Below are positions 1-8,540 of a stretch of 64,000 nucleotides of DNA, one piece after another. The stretch is from JBBDNC01 sp040877875. Lineage in GTDB: Bacteria > Bacteroidota > Rhodothermia > Balneolales > Balneolaceae. Numbering within the stretch: position 1 is the first letter of the stretch; every line of letters begins with the position of its first letter. The stretch lies in the NCBI GenBank assembly GCA_040877875.1, contig JBBDNC010000146.1, forward strand, positions 1 through 64,000. Direction: 5' to 3'. The notes beneath the pieces were generated by a model. It was not told the origin of the DNA and made no database searches. It saw nothing but the letters and a program-made list of their open reading frames with translations. The position numbers and the translations under genes were made by a program.

Positions 1-191
1 ACAATCATACTGAGAACATTTGTTTTAAGCCAAACCCTAAATTTACGAATATAATTTGACAGTTGGCCTCAGAATCGGTACCAACACTGACACACACTGT
101 TCACTGATAACTGAAATGTGTATGTTTGGTTCTGTGTTCATACCTTATCGATAACAGTAGATTTAACCCGATTAAAAAGTTCCATTTCGCT

Positions 192-1382
192 ATGCCGGTA
201 ACCTATAAAGAGCTTCGAAGCAAGGCCGAGGATTTACATTCTTACATGGTAAAGATCCGTCGTCATTTGCATCAAAACCCCGAAATAAGTTTCAGCGAAC
301 ACGATACGACCCATTTTATCCTAAAAGAGCTGAAAGAGATGGGAATTCCTGTCGAACAGCCATTGAAAACCGGCTGTGTGGGGATCCTTGAAAACGGCAG
401 TCACGGTCCTGTAACAGCCCTGCGAGCGGATATTGATGCATTATCGATGGATGAAGAAGGGGACTTTAAAAAGGATTTTATTTCCAAACGACCGGGAGCG
501 GCTCACTGTTGCGGGCATGATGCGCATACGGCCAATCTGCTTGGAGCTGCAAAAATTTTGACGGAATTCTCTGAGCACCTAAAGGGAAAAGTGTTGTTGA
601 TTTTTCAGCCGGGGGAAGAGAAACTTCCCGGCGGCGGACGCCTTCTTTGTGAAAGTGGTTTTTTGCAGGATCAGGGAGTGGAAGCTATATATGGTCTCCA
701 TACGAGCCCCCTGCATCCACCCGGGACCGTGGTACTGAAGGAGGGGCCGATGATGGCGCGGCCCGATGAATTTGAGATTGAACTGATTGGGGAAGGGGGG
801 CATGCGGCTGCGCCTCATCGTACCATCGATCCGATTGTGATGGCAGCCGAAGCGGTAACACGTATACAAACGATTGTAAGCAGAAGTATTGACCCGACTG
901 AACCGGCAGTAGTGACGATTGGAAAGATTCAGGCCGGATCGACGTATAATGTGATTCCTGAAAAGGCGAATTTGATTGGAACGGTTCGCACGTTTTCACG
1001 CGAGATTTCCTTGCAGATCCGTGACCGGATGGAAGCGATTGTCAAGGGTATTGCAACCGGAGCGGGCGGTTCTTATAAATTCCAGTTTAATGAGGGATAT
1101 CCGGCAGTTGTGAATGACAGAAAGTTGATTGAAAATATCAGGTATGCCGGCAATAAATTATTCGGAAATGATAAAGTACTGGATTTGGAAAGACCCGTAA
1201 TGGCCGGTGAGGATTTCGCATTTTATCAACAGCATTTTCCAGGTGCGTTCTTCCTGTTGGGGAGTGGCAGCCGGGAGACGGAATCGACCTGGAGCTGGCA
1301 CCATCCCAAATATAATGTTGATGAACGTTGTTTCCTGACCGGGGCTCCCCTGATGGCTTCACTCGTTCTGGATGTAGAATAA
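192..1382 (+). CDS. M20-family amidohydrolase / peptidase
   Basis: A 396-residue metallo-hydrolase of the M20D type (hippurate hydrolase, IAA-amino acid hydrolase, N-acyl-amino acid amidohydrolase), which removes acyl groups from amino acid amides in the cytoplasm. The family signature HCCGHDAH is at residues 105-112 (likely metal ligands Cys107 and His109). It is followed by the PGEE catalytic/metal motif, a GLHTSP segment and a late GEDF...WHHP segment, the usual ligand order. Length is normal. The open frame reaches back to a GTG at 126, but the ATG at 192 (MPVTYKEL) matches where the family begins, and the 22 extra residues look non-coding. There is no signal peptide. The exact substrate cannot be told from sequence. 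It stands alone; the next gene is convergent. Confidence 0.9.
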   Translation: MPVTYKELRSKAEDLHSYMVKIRRHLHQNPEISFSEHDTTHFILKELKEMGIPVEQPLKTGCVGILENGSHGPVTALRADIDALSMDEEGDFKKDFISKRPGAAHCCGHDAHTANLLGAAKILTEFSEHLKGKVLLIFQPGEEKLPGGGRLLCESGFLQDQGVEAIYGLHTSPLHPPGTVVLKEGPMMARPDEFEIELIGEGGHAAAPHRTIDPIVMAAEAVTRIQTIVSRSIDPTEPAVVTIGKIQAGSTYNVIPEKANLIGTVRTFSREISLQIRDRMEAIVKGIATGAGGSYKFQFNEGYPAVVNDRKLIENIRYAGNKLFGNDKVLDLERPVMAGEDFAFYQQHFPGAFFLLGSGSRETESTWSWHHPKYNVDERCFLTGAPLMASLVLDVE

Positions 1383-1478
1383 CCGTTTTACTTTCCTTTC
1401 CGGTGAAAATCCGAATGAAGAGAGATTATCACATAGTACGGGGGGAACTTGGATGGCCCCTTGCAATCCGTTTGCGTT

Positions 1479-2138
1479 TCACGATTTCGTTCTGTTTTCA
1501 CTGTTCAATGAAAACTCCTTGTACAATTCCATCAGCTCACTGATAATCATGGCAGTTGCCCCCCATAAGGGAACAGAGTGGATATTCCAGTAAGGGACTT
1601 CATAGGTTTGCTCCCGAAGATTCCAGGGTTTTTTGACAAGATTCTTGTTACTGTTCAGTACCTCCAGAGGTACACAAAATACTTCTTCAACTTCCAGGGG
1701 ATTGATCTTCATATCAGGTTTGCTGGGCAGATATCCCATCACAGGAGTAATCAAATTATTGGACCTCTCAAGAAACAGTTGGGAGAGGGTTCCGGCTACC
1801 TGAACTCCTTTTTTGCCAATGCCGATTTCCTCTTCCATTTCTCTCAAGGCTGTTTGAACGGCACTTTCATTTGCGTCCGAGCGTCCTCCGGGAAAGCTGA
1901 TTTGTCCGCCGTGTGAAATTGAATCGGTACGCAATGTGAGAATTAATTCATATATCCCGCATTCATTTTCAAATAGCAAGACCATGACGCTGCTGGCACT
2001 GGCTTGTTCATCTGCCTCCATCCGGAAAGCCGTGGCTCCGTCTACCGGTGCCGGAGCCATTTGGAGATGAGCTTCCTGACCCGGCAAAGGCTTTTCCAGG
2101 CGGTTCTTTAAATAACTATAAAACGAAGAATTTATCAT
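1479..2138 (-). CDS. Nudix hydrolase, CoA pyrophosphatase-like
   Basis: A 219-residue Nudix protein. The Nudix box is complete: GGRSDANE, seven residues, then REMEEEIG. Just before it, a leucine-rich stretch ending in GGQISFPGG matches the UPF0035 signature of the NudL/YeaB CoA pyrophosphatase subgroup, so cleavage of CoA or acyl-CoA to phosphopantetheine and adenosine 3',5'-bisphosphate is the likely reaction. That assignment is from family knowledge. The protein is soluble with no signal peptide. Its ATG overlaps by 4 bases (ATGA) the stop of an upstream fragment on the same strand that resembles a deaminase start, so the two were probably once one operon. Confidence 0.88.
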   Translation of the reverse strand: MINSSFYSYLKNRLEKPLPGQEAHLQMAPAPVDGATAFRMEADEQASASSVMVLLFENECGIYELILTLRTDSISHGGQISFPGGRSDANESAVQTALREMEEEIGIGKKGVQVAGTLSQLFLERSNNLITPVMGYLPSKPDMKINPLEVEEVFCVPLEVLNSNKNLVKKPWNLREQTYEVPYWNIHSVPLWGATAMIISELMELYKEFSLNSENRTKS

Positions 2139-2260
2139 CGTTCGGGTATGTCAAATTTCCCTTCTCCTGCAATTTTATTTTTCCTTACGATCACGCATCC
2201 AAAGGGGCCGCCCAGGTTATTCTGCCTTCCCTGCAGGGCGAGCTCCATGGCGCGATTCAT
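2135..2260 (-). pseudogene. Truncated cytidine/guanine deaminase-like gene start
   Basis: A 41-codon frame whose first 34 residues read as the start of a CMP/dCMP or guanine deaminase: MNRAMELALQG, then LGGPFGCVIV, then GEG. This is the family pattern that precedes the zinc site. The HAE and PCxxC zinc motifs are absent; after GEG the frame runs into KFDIPER and stops, the stop overlapping the Nudix start (ATGA). It appears to be a remnant after internal deletion. Its ATG abuts the inverted-repeat element at 2261-2424. On the far side of that element the same frame reads IDPDKQF followed by a second copy of ATG, as if the element had split the gene's beginning. A functional 41-residue peptide is unlikely. 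Confidence 0.6.
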
Positions 2261-2424
2261 AGAAGGCTTTGCAAAATCACTGCGTGTTCAAAAAATGAGC
2301 GTCTTTTTGTCCAATTTCTACATTATCGGGATTTTAAAATCCTCACATATGCATAATATGCTGTGGTTTTAAAATCCCTCTGGCTTTGAACTTGAACAAA
2401 AATCTTGGTTTTGCAAAGCCTTCT
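2261..2424. repeat. MITE-like inverted-repeat element, copy 1
   Basis: A 164-bp element with 19-nt terminal inverted repeats (AGAAGGCTTTGCAAAATCA at the left; the right end is the reverse complement with one mismatch). A second internal palindrome lies at 2328-2378, with arms GGGATTTTAAAATCC and GGTTTTAAAATCCC. It is flanked by CAT at 2258-2260 and 2425-2427, a possible 3-bp target duplication. No coding capacity was seen. A relative lies at 62317-62458 in the opposite orientation. The form suits a miniature inverted-repeat transposable element, but no parent transposase is in the window, so a structured-RNA or REP-like role is also possible. Confidence 0.75.
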
Positions 2425-2788
2425 CATAAATTGTTTATCAGGATCGATTATATGAATTTTGCGATGATTGTAAATGAAACGAAGTTTCGGATTCACCATT
2501 GTAACAAGACAAGATAAAAAATGTTTTGGGAAGGCTCTGTATAACCAATATCGGGTAAGCAGCCTCTCAATTTTTTAAAGATGAGTCGAACCCCCGGCGT
2601 ACCTCACTATTGCCGTTGAGATAACTTATCCAGCATATAAACGCAGAAAACGGGATTTTCCCCCCGGAGGCGGCTGTGAAGACTTCTGTTTACCCTGCGT
2701 CCGGAATGGAATGTTTATTTGAATTGGCTGGTTCTAACTACGAACTTAAAGCCAAAATTAAACCTGTTCATTAAATTATTATCAAAAC
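2425..2788. other. Intergenic stretch before the PfkB gene
   Basis: No gene was recognised. The first 25 bases continue the deaminase-like frame on the minus strand (IDPDKQF). At 2531-2550 a segment resembles a weak copy of the repeat end found at 2261 (about 14 of 18 positions by eye), perhaps a worn element. The remainder should hold the promoter of the downstream kinase, but no clear TTTG/TAnnTTTG pair was found. Confidence 0.4.
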
Positions 2789-3709
2789 ATGAGTCTATTA
2801 GTTGTTGGATCTGTAGCATATGACGGCATTGAAACGCCTTTCGGGAAAACAGACCGCGTGTTAGGGGGCTCCGCGACCTACATATCCCTGACAGCTTCGT
2901 ATTTTGCCGAAGCGGTGAATCTTGTAGGAGTTGTCGGGAAGGATTTTGCCGAAAAGGATATTGAGTTGCTGAAACAACGGAAAATCGATCTGGAAGGGTT
3001 ACAAATAGATCATTCTGGAAACACCTTTTTCTGGAAGGGGAAGTATCACTACGACTTAAACAACAGAGATACATTGGATACCCAGCTTAATGTATTTGAA
3101 AATTTTGACCCGGTCATTCCTGATTCCTATAAAAACTGCAAGTACGTTGCTTTGGGAAATATTGAGCCAAGCCTGCAATTGAAGGTGCTGGACCAGGTTC
3201 CGGAGACGGACCTTGTCGTTATGGACACGATGAATTTCTGGATCGAAGGGACACCGGTTGCCTTGAGAGATACCTTGAAGAGGGTGGATATGCTCGTGAT
3301 CAATGATTCGGAAGCGCGGGAATTGACCGACGAGCCAAATCTGTTAACTGCTGCAGATAAAATTCTTGAGATGGGACCCGAATATCTGATTGTGAAAAAG
3401 GGAGAGCACGGAGCCCTCTTGTTTTCGAATGGAGAGATTTTTTCCGCCCCTGCATATCCGGTCGTTAATATTTTTGACCCGACCGGAGCCGGGGACACGT
3501 TTATGGGCGGACTGCTTGGATGGCTTTCCTATACTGATGACCTGAGCCAGGAAAATTTACGAAGAGCGGTTATATTCGGTTCGGCGATGGCAAGTTTCTG
3601 CGTTGAAAAATTTGGCCCGGAACGTCTGACTTCTCTGACTGAAGACGAAATTTATGAACGTTACAAGGAATTTCAGAGATTAAGTAATATTCCGGGAGTC
3701 GAGGAGTGA
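2789..3709 (+). CDS. PfkB-family carbohydrate/nucleoside kinase
   Basis: A 306-residue ribokinase-fold kinase that phosphorylates a sugar or nucleoside using ATP. The N-terminal glycine-rich GGSATYIS segment and the C-terminal signature DPTGAGDTF, with catalytic base Asp236, are intact. Length is typical. The opening VVGSVAYDGIETPFGK resembles the Bacteroidota 'PfkB family' group near adenosine/ribokinase, but sequence alone does not name the substrate. It could serve as the KDG kinase missing from the uronate pathway, but it lies about 28 kb away and nothing local supports that. Monocistronic, and convergent with pcm. Confidence 0.88.
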   Translation: MSLLVVGSVAYDGIETPFGKTDRVLGGSATYISLTASYFAEAVNLVGVVGKDFAEKDIELLKQRKIDLEGLQIDHSGNTFFWKGKYHYDLNNRDTLDTQLNVFENFDPVIPDSYKNCKYVALGNIEPSLQLKVLDQVPETDLVVMDTMNFWIEGTPVALRDTLKRVDMLVINDSEARELTDEPNLLTAADKILEMGPEYLIVKKGEHGALLFSNGEIFSAPAYPVVNIFDPTGAGDTFMGGLLGWLSYTDDLSQENLRRAVIFGSAMASFCVEKFGPERLTSLTEDEIYERYKEFQRLSNIPGVEE

Positions 3710-3733
3710 AATGGATAGGATTCTTTTAAGTCA

Positions 3734-3768
3734 GAAATCGGAGGGTTCAGGATGAGTCTTCCGATTTC
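3734..3768. terminator. Hairpin between convergent pfkB-type gene and pcm
   Basis: Arms GAAATCGGA (3734-3742) and TCCGATTTC (3760-3768) can form a 9-bp stem with a 17-nt loop between two convergent genes. It overlaps the last codons of pcm. There is no strong T-run, so any terminator activity is uncertain. Confidence 0.35.
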
Positions 3769-4421
3769 CATCCTCTTTCGCCGATAAGCGGAACAAACTT
3801 GAAAATATTAAATCGTTCTTCTTCGTAGGCATCCTCCGACACGCGGGTGACGCGTACCATGGTCTGTCGCTTCTGATCACCTACGGGTACAACCAGGTGT
3901 CCGCCGACTTTAAGCTGGCCAATCAAAACTTCAGGTACTTCCGGCGCACCTGCCGTTACCACGATCCCATCGTATGGTGCATAGGCCGACCATCCGAGGG
4001 TGCCGTCGCCGAGTTTTAAATGCAGCCTGAAACCGAGCTCGTTCATGATTTCTTTGGCTTTCAGGTAGAGCTCTTCATGGCGTTCTATACTGTAGACCTC
4101 CGCGCCCATGTGATGCAAGAGAGCGGCCTGGTAGCCTGACCCAGTTCCGATTTCTAAAATTTTATCTCCTTTCTCAACCTCAAGCAGTTCGGTTTGAGCG
4201 GCAACCGTATAAGGCTGCGAGATCGTCTGGCCTTTTCCTATGGGCAGTGCGGTATCCTCGTAGGCCCGGTTTTCCAGGGCTGTATCGATAAACAAATGAC
4301 GGGGTATGGATTCAATTGCCTGAAGTACGGCTTCGTCCTCGATCCCTTTGGTCCGCAGTTTATCGACTAATTTATTTCTTCGATTAACAAATTTTCTATT
4401 GGCTCTGTCGCCTGGTCCCAA
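3747..4421 (-). CDS. pcm: Protein-L-isoaspartate O-methyltransferase
   Basis: A 224-residue SAM-dependent enzyme that methylates isoaspartyl residues so that damaged proteins can be repaired. The family core is plain: IPRHLFID, the substrate-site segment LPIGKGQTISQPY, and SAM motif I, LEIGTGSGYQAALL. Only a TTG (4421) is available as a start before an in-frame stop, so the N-terminus is TTG-initiated or slightly internal. Normal length for bacterial Pcm. Divergent from nhaC; the roughly 295 bp between them must hold both promoters. Confidence 0.93.
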   Translation of the reverse strand: MGPGDRANRKFVNRRNKLVDKLRTKGIEDEAVLQAIESIPRHLFIDTALENRAYEDTALPIGKGQTISQPYTVAAQTELLEVEKGDKILEIGTGSGYQAALLHHMGAEVYSIERHEELYLKAKEIMNELGFRLHLKLGDGTLGWSAYAPYDGIVVTAGAPEVPEVLIGQLKVGGHLVVPVGDQKRQTMVRVTRVSEDAYEEERFNIFKFVPLIGERGWKSEDSS

Positions 4422-4716
4422 CGTATGTCCGTTTGACTATCAAATTTTGATGTAGTTTCCAGTATATAAAAAAGTTCATTCAAAAAGAATGTGCGATATC
4501 AGATCGGAAATCGGAAGCAGGGAAGTTTTTTAAAATGAAGATCTCTGCCGTTGTCTCACATTTGGAAAAACATAAATTGCCGTCCGGATGCCAGAAGGAT
4601 TAAACGGAACCCGCTATAAAGGCCTGTAACCCCTCCTTTTTTCTTTTGCTGAACTTGTATTCAATCCAAATGCTTGTATTTTCTATCCATCAAATAATCT
4701 GTAAAATTCTTGGTGG

Positions 4717-6459
4717 ATGAAAAAGTTAGGGGCTACAGGTCTGATACTGATTTTGATTGGAATTCTGTCAGGTGGATTTTACCATGTATTTGCCTGGGCG
4801 GGTGGAGAGTCAGCGAATGCGGAAGTATACGGTACGTGGGTAAGTCTGTTACCCCCTTTAGTTGCCATAGGATTTGCCCTCGTTATGCGGGAGGTCATCC
4901 TTTCGTTGTTTTCAGGAATTTGGATCGGGGCGCTCTTCCTGACTGATTTTAATCCGCTGACGGCGACCGGAAGGTCCATTGATTTTTTAATCGATGCCCT
5001 GCTGGTTCCGGACCACGCGGCGATTATCGTATTTAGTCTGTTACTTGGAGGGATGGTGGGCCTTGTGACTCGCGGGGGAGGAGCGAACGGAATGGTTGAT
5101 CTTCTGGAAAAATATGCCACAAATCGAACCCGGGGACAGCTTATGACCTGGTTGGCAGCTTTTTTTCTGTTTTTTGATGATTATGCGAATACCCTCATTC
5201 AGGGCAATGCTTTTCGCCCGATCACAGATCGGTTGCAGATATCCAGGGAAAAACTCGCTTATATTGTAGATTCAACGGCTGCTCCGTTGGCCGTCTGTGC
5301 CGTGATTACTACCTGGATTGGATTCGAGATCACTCAGATCCAAAATGCATTGTCCGGCTTGGCTGCCCAGGCTACGGATCCCGGGCAAGCTGCGCAACTT
5401 CAGGCGGGCGCGGAAAATGCATTTTTAATCTTTCTTCACTCCCTGCCTTACCTCTTTTATCCTCTCCTGGCTATATCTTTTGTACTGATGATCATCCTCA
5501 TGAAGAAAGATTTTGGCCCCATGCTTGAAGCTGAACGAAGAGCGGTGACGGGGGGCGGGATTTTACGGCCGGGGTCCAACCCTGCCACCGATACGAGCCT
5601 GGAATCTTTACAGCCGAAGCCCGGGAAACCCCGTAGATGGGTTAACATGGCTTTGCCGATTATTGCGGTGATCGGTGTAGCTCTTTCAGGGCTCTATATG
5701 ACGGGTATTTCGGCCCTGGAAGCCGGTAAAGAACAAACCCTGACTGCTATTATCGGTGGAGCGGATCCTTTTGCCGCCCTTCTTTGGGCATCATTTGCCG
5801 GTTGTGCGGTGGCCATTGCCCTGGTGATTTTCCAAAAGATTCTTACAGTTTCCGAAGCCCTGGAGTCGATGGTAGGGGGGATGCAGTCCATGCTAATGGC
5901 AATTATTATTCTCGTCCTTGCCTGGGGACTCGGCGGAGTGACGGAGGAAGTCGGAACGGGAAGTTTTCTCGCATCCCGGTTAAGCGAATCTCTTCCCCTG
6001 GGACTTCTTCCGGGCCTGATCTTTTTTATTGCAGCCGTCACGGCATTTTCGACGGGAACTTCCTGGGGAACCATGGCGATCCTGTTTCCGGTGGTTGTTC
6101 CCCTTGTTGTGGCAATGGGAGCTGGGGTCGGTTTTGCCGGGGGTGAGCATTACGTCATCCTGTTGGGTTCTGTCAGCTCGGTTATGGCCGGAGCGGTTTT
6201 CGGCGACCACTGTTCGCCTATATCCGATACAACGGTTTTAAGCTCCATGTCATCCGCATGTGATCTGATCGATCATGTCAGGACTCAGCTTCCCTATGCC
6301 TTGGTTGTTGCTGTTGTTGCACTGCTTGTCGGTGAGCTCCCGGCCGCAATGGAGTGGATACATCCTTTGTGGAGTATTCTGCTCGGACTGGTCATTCTCT
6401 ATGCAATTCTGCATTTCTACGGAAAAAACCCCGAGGAGGTTGAGGAATCGGGAATGTAA
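4717..6459 (+). CDS. NhaC-family Na+/H+ antiporter
   Basis: A 580-residue inner-membrane protein with about a dozen hydrophobic segments spread over the whole length. The FFDDYANTL stretch (about residues 150-158) and the late STGTSWGTMAILFPVVVPL and GDHCSPISDTTVLSS stretches are hallmarks of the NhaC/MleN group, with conserved polar and acidic residues within membrane helices. It would exchange Na+ for H+ and fits a salt-exposed organism. The related malate-lactate antiporter MleN shares the fold, so the true substrate pair is uncertain. The ATG at 4717 follows a GGTGG stretch. The WbqC-like gene starts 13 bp after its stop, probably co-transcribed. Confidence 0.9.
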   Translation: MKKLGATGLILILIGILSGGFYHVFAWAGGESANAEVYGTWVSLLPPLVAIGFALVMREVILSLFSGIWIGALFLTDFNPLTATGRSIDFLIDALLVPDHAAIIVFSLLLGGMVGLVTRGGGANGMVDLLEKYATNRTRGQLMTWLAAFFLFFDDYANTLIQGNAFRPITDRLQISREKLAYIVDSTAAPLAVCAVITTWIGFEITQIQNALSGLAAQATDPGQAAQLQAGAENAFLIFLHSLPYLFYPLLAISFVLMIILMKKDFGPMLEAERRAVTGGGILRPGSNPATDTSLESLQPKPGKPRRWVNMALPIIAVIGVALSGLYMTGISALEAGKEQTLTAIIGGADPFAALLWASFAGCAVAIALVIFQKILTVSEALESMVGGMQSMLMAIIILVLAWGLGGVTEEVGTGSFLASRLSESLPLGLLPGLIFFIAAVTAFSTGTSWGTMAILFPVVVPLVVAMGAGVGFAGGEHYVILLGSVSSVMAGAVFGDHCSPISDTTVLSSMSSACDLIDHVRTQLPYALVVAVVALLVGELPAAMEWIHPLWSILLGLVILYAILHFYGKNPEEVEESGM

Positions 6460-6472
6460 TCCTTCTTTGTTT

Positions 6473-7153
6473 ATGATGAAAAAGTTGGCCCTTTTGTTTC
6501 CGGCTTTTGCCCCGAATTTATATGACCTTGCTGCGATCTTGCAGGCTGACGAGGTGATTTTACAGGATACTGAACCCTGGTCGCGCAAATCAAGGGTTCA
6601 CCGTGCGCTCATACGGTCACCGGAGGGGACTCAATACCTCAATATTCCGGTGCGGACGGAAGACCGTAAAAAGAAGATCCGTGATATTCGAATCGATCAA
6701 TCTGATAACTGGATCCTCCCCATTTTACGCGCCATGAAATACAATTATCGGAACAGCCTGTATTTTGATTTCTATGAACCGGAAATTCAGGCCGATTTTG
6801 AATACGGCAGAGAGTGTGAATACCTGCTTCCTTTTGTACTTCATCTTCGATATCGGCTATTCCGCTTTTTGGAACTGGATATCCAAAAAAAGGAAAAACT
6901 CTCGCACGATCTCCCGGAATATACATCAGACCCTGATGTGTTAGCCCGGGAATTGGGGGCCGATACATTATTCCAGGAACATCATTCGCGTCACTACCAG
7001 CGCCAGGCAGAATTGCGCACCCACCCGGACTTTGACCATCCGGTATACCGCCAGCATTTTGAGGGCTTTGAGCCCTGGTGTTGTTTGTATGATCTGCTTT
7101 TCCAATTCGGCCCGGAAAGCTTTCGGGTCATCGATCCATTGAGAGGCGATTAG
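6473..7153 (+). CDS. WbqC-family protein
   Basis: A 226-residue WbqC-like protein. The start ALLFPAFAPN, the acidic ILQDTEPWSRKS segment and the C-terminal block HFEGFEPWCCLYDLLFQFGP are typical of this family. Members are found in O-antigen and surface-glycan clusters, but their reaction is not settled. The open frame extends back to 6275 inside nhaC; the ATG at 6473 is the credible start because the homologous part begins there. It follows nhaC by 13 bp. No polysaccharide genes are adjacent; the envelope cluster is 30 kb away. No signal peptide. Confidence 0.85.
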   Translation: MMKKLALLFPAFAPNLYDLAAILQADEVILQDTEPWSRKSRVHRALIRSPEGTQYLNIPVRTEDRKKKIRDIRIDQSDNWILPILRAMKYNYRNSLYFDFYEPEIQADFEYGRECEYLLPFVLHLRYRLFRFLELDIQKKEKLSHDLPEYTSDPDVLARELGADTLFQEHHSRHYQRQAELRTHPDFDHPVYRQHFEGFEPWCCLYDLLFQFGPESFRVIDPLRGD

Positions 7154-7214
7154 GTTTAAAGAAATTGGGATATCAGAGAGAAAGGAAAAACATCGATTTA
7201 GATCAAAAGGGAAA

Positions 7215-7388
7215 TCAGAAATAATTGTAGAGCAGGCACATTTCCTGCTTCCAGGAGCCGGTGCCTTCCTTGAGTCCTCCGTCTGAAACGTATCCTTTCC
7301 ATAAGTCGTTGTAGGTTTTGATATTATTTTCAATTCGAGCATTTACTACAAAACGGAGAGTATTTATGAGTTCACAAATGAAGGCAGC
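7215..7388 (-). pseudogene. Possible C-terminal remnant of a beta-barrel protein gene
   Basis: A stop-to-stop frame of about 57 codons with no proper start. Its last 45 residues look like real protein: RFVVNARIENNIK, then KTYNDLWKGYVSDGGL, ending CLLYNYF. Alternating hydrophobic and aromatic residues and a terminal Phe are features of outer-membrane beta-barrel C-termini. The frame closes at an upstream stop just inside the + strand oxidoreductase gene, so that gene or its promoter appears to have replaced the rest. No family is assigned. Chance cannot be ruled out at this length. Confidence 0.35.
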
Positions 7389-8316
7389 CTATTTTGATGA
7401 ATTTGGAGAGTTGGATCAGGTTAAAACCGGTTCCCTGGAACGCCCTGAACCCGGTGAGGGGGAGGTCCTTGTTCAGGTAAAGGCAGCGGGTGTTAATCCC
7501 GTGGACGCCGCTGTGGCCCGGGGCATGCTGAATGCGGTCGTCCCTGCCAAATTCCCGGTGATCCCGGGCTGGGATGTTGCCGGGGTGGTGGAAGAAAGGG
7601 GTCATGCGGCCCGGCGATTCAATGAGGGAGATGAAGTATATGCCTACGTCAGACGGCCCGTTGTGCAAAAGGGTACGTTTGCGGAATATATAGCACTGCC
7701 TGAGTGTTATCTTGCACTACGTCCCCAAAAAATCACGATGGAAGAAGCGGGGGGAATTCCCCTGGTTGGACTCACCGCATATCAAGCTCTTTTCCAGGCG
7801 GGAAATCTGCAAGAAGGTCAAACATTGTTAATACTGGGCGCTTCCGGCGGTGTGGGTTCGATGGCCATACAACTGGCCAAGTCGACCGATGCTGACGTTA
7901 TCGGTGTGGCAAGTAACAGGAATCAGGCCTATATGAAAGATTTGGGGGCTGATGAAACCATTGACTACAAAGCCGGGGATTTGGGAGACTCTGTCAGAAC
8001 AGCCGTACCGGAGGGAGTGGATTTCATCTTCCATTGCTCGCGGGGCGATTCGCTGAATCAGAGTATAAAGACTCTTAAAAGTGGCGGGCAACTTGTATCC
8101 ATTACAAATCGTCAGCCTGATGTCCCTGACGATATCAACTTCCGGTACGTGTTTGTTGAGCCGAATTCGGTGCAATTAAAACACATCCGGGAACTGGCGG
8201 ATGAAGGGAAGATCAACCTTCCGATCTCCAAAACGTTTAGCCTGGAAGATGCCGGGAAAGCCCTCCGGGAGATTGAATCTCTACATACGCAGGGTAAAAT
8301 GGTGATCATTCCCTGA
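7366..8316 (+). CDS. Zinc-independent MDR oxidoreductase (quinone oxidoreductase-like)
   Basis: A 316-residue medium-chain dehydrogenase/reductase of the NADPH:quinone reductase class. The GroES-like half contains GVNPVDAAVARG and the fold-typical PGWDVAGVV. The Rossmann half has the nucleotide motif GASGGVGSMAIQLAK. The zinc-binding Cys/His ligands of alcohol dehydrogenases are absent, as expected for this branch. It reduces an unknown quinone, enone or aldehyde with NADPH. ATG 7366 is preceded by GGAGAG at a suitable distance. A short hairpin with a T-run follows (8363-8380). It probably stands alone. Confidence 0.88.
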   Translation: MSSQMKAAYFDEFGELDQVKTGSLERPEPGEGEVLVQVKAAGVNPVDAAVARGMLNAVVPAKFPVIPGWDVAGVVEERGHAARRFNEGDEVYAYVRRPVVQKGTFAEYIALPECYLALRPQKITMEEAGGIPLVGLTAYQALFQAGNLQEGQTLLILGASGGVGSMAIQLAKSTDADVIGVASNRNQAYMKDLGADETIDYKAGDLGDSVRTAVPEGVDFIFHCSRGDSLNQSIKTLKSGGQLVSITNRQPDVPDDINFRYVFVEPNSVQLKHIRELADEGKINLPISKTFSLEDAGKALREIESLHTQGKMVIIP

Positions 8317-8362
8317 ATCTGAATCCAGGATAGGAGGCAGAAAACTAAACAAGGCCGGCTGT

Positions 8363-8380
8363 AGCCCCACCGGGCTTTTT
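8363..8380 (+). terminator. Short intrinsic terminator
   Basis: AGCCC, loop CACC, GGGCT and then a T-run, 47 bp after the oxidoreductase stop. The stem is only 5 bp, so strength is likely modest. Confidence 0.5.
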
Positions 8381-8540
8381 CTAGTGCCCCATTAGCCTTC
8401 AGATCGTTTTGAGAGAGACAAATACTTACAGTTTAAGATCAGGGGGTTTAATAAGAAACGAAGTGATCATTCCTTCGAGACTCAACATTCCTTCATCTTT
8501 TCCACCAGCCGGCAAACATCATTTTTCATGTATCAAACCT

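Noticed and set aside
2531..2550. Possible third copy of the palindromic element end (GGAAGGCTCTGTATAACC)
   Set aside because: Only one end with about four mismatches, and no partner arm; recorded as weak debris at most.
2581..2640. A CGGGGGTTCGACTC-like stretch on the minus strand resembling a tRNA T-arm
   Set aside because: No acceptor stem, anticodon arm or D-arm can be built around it.
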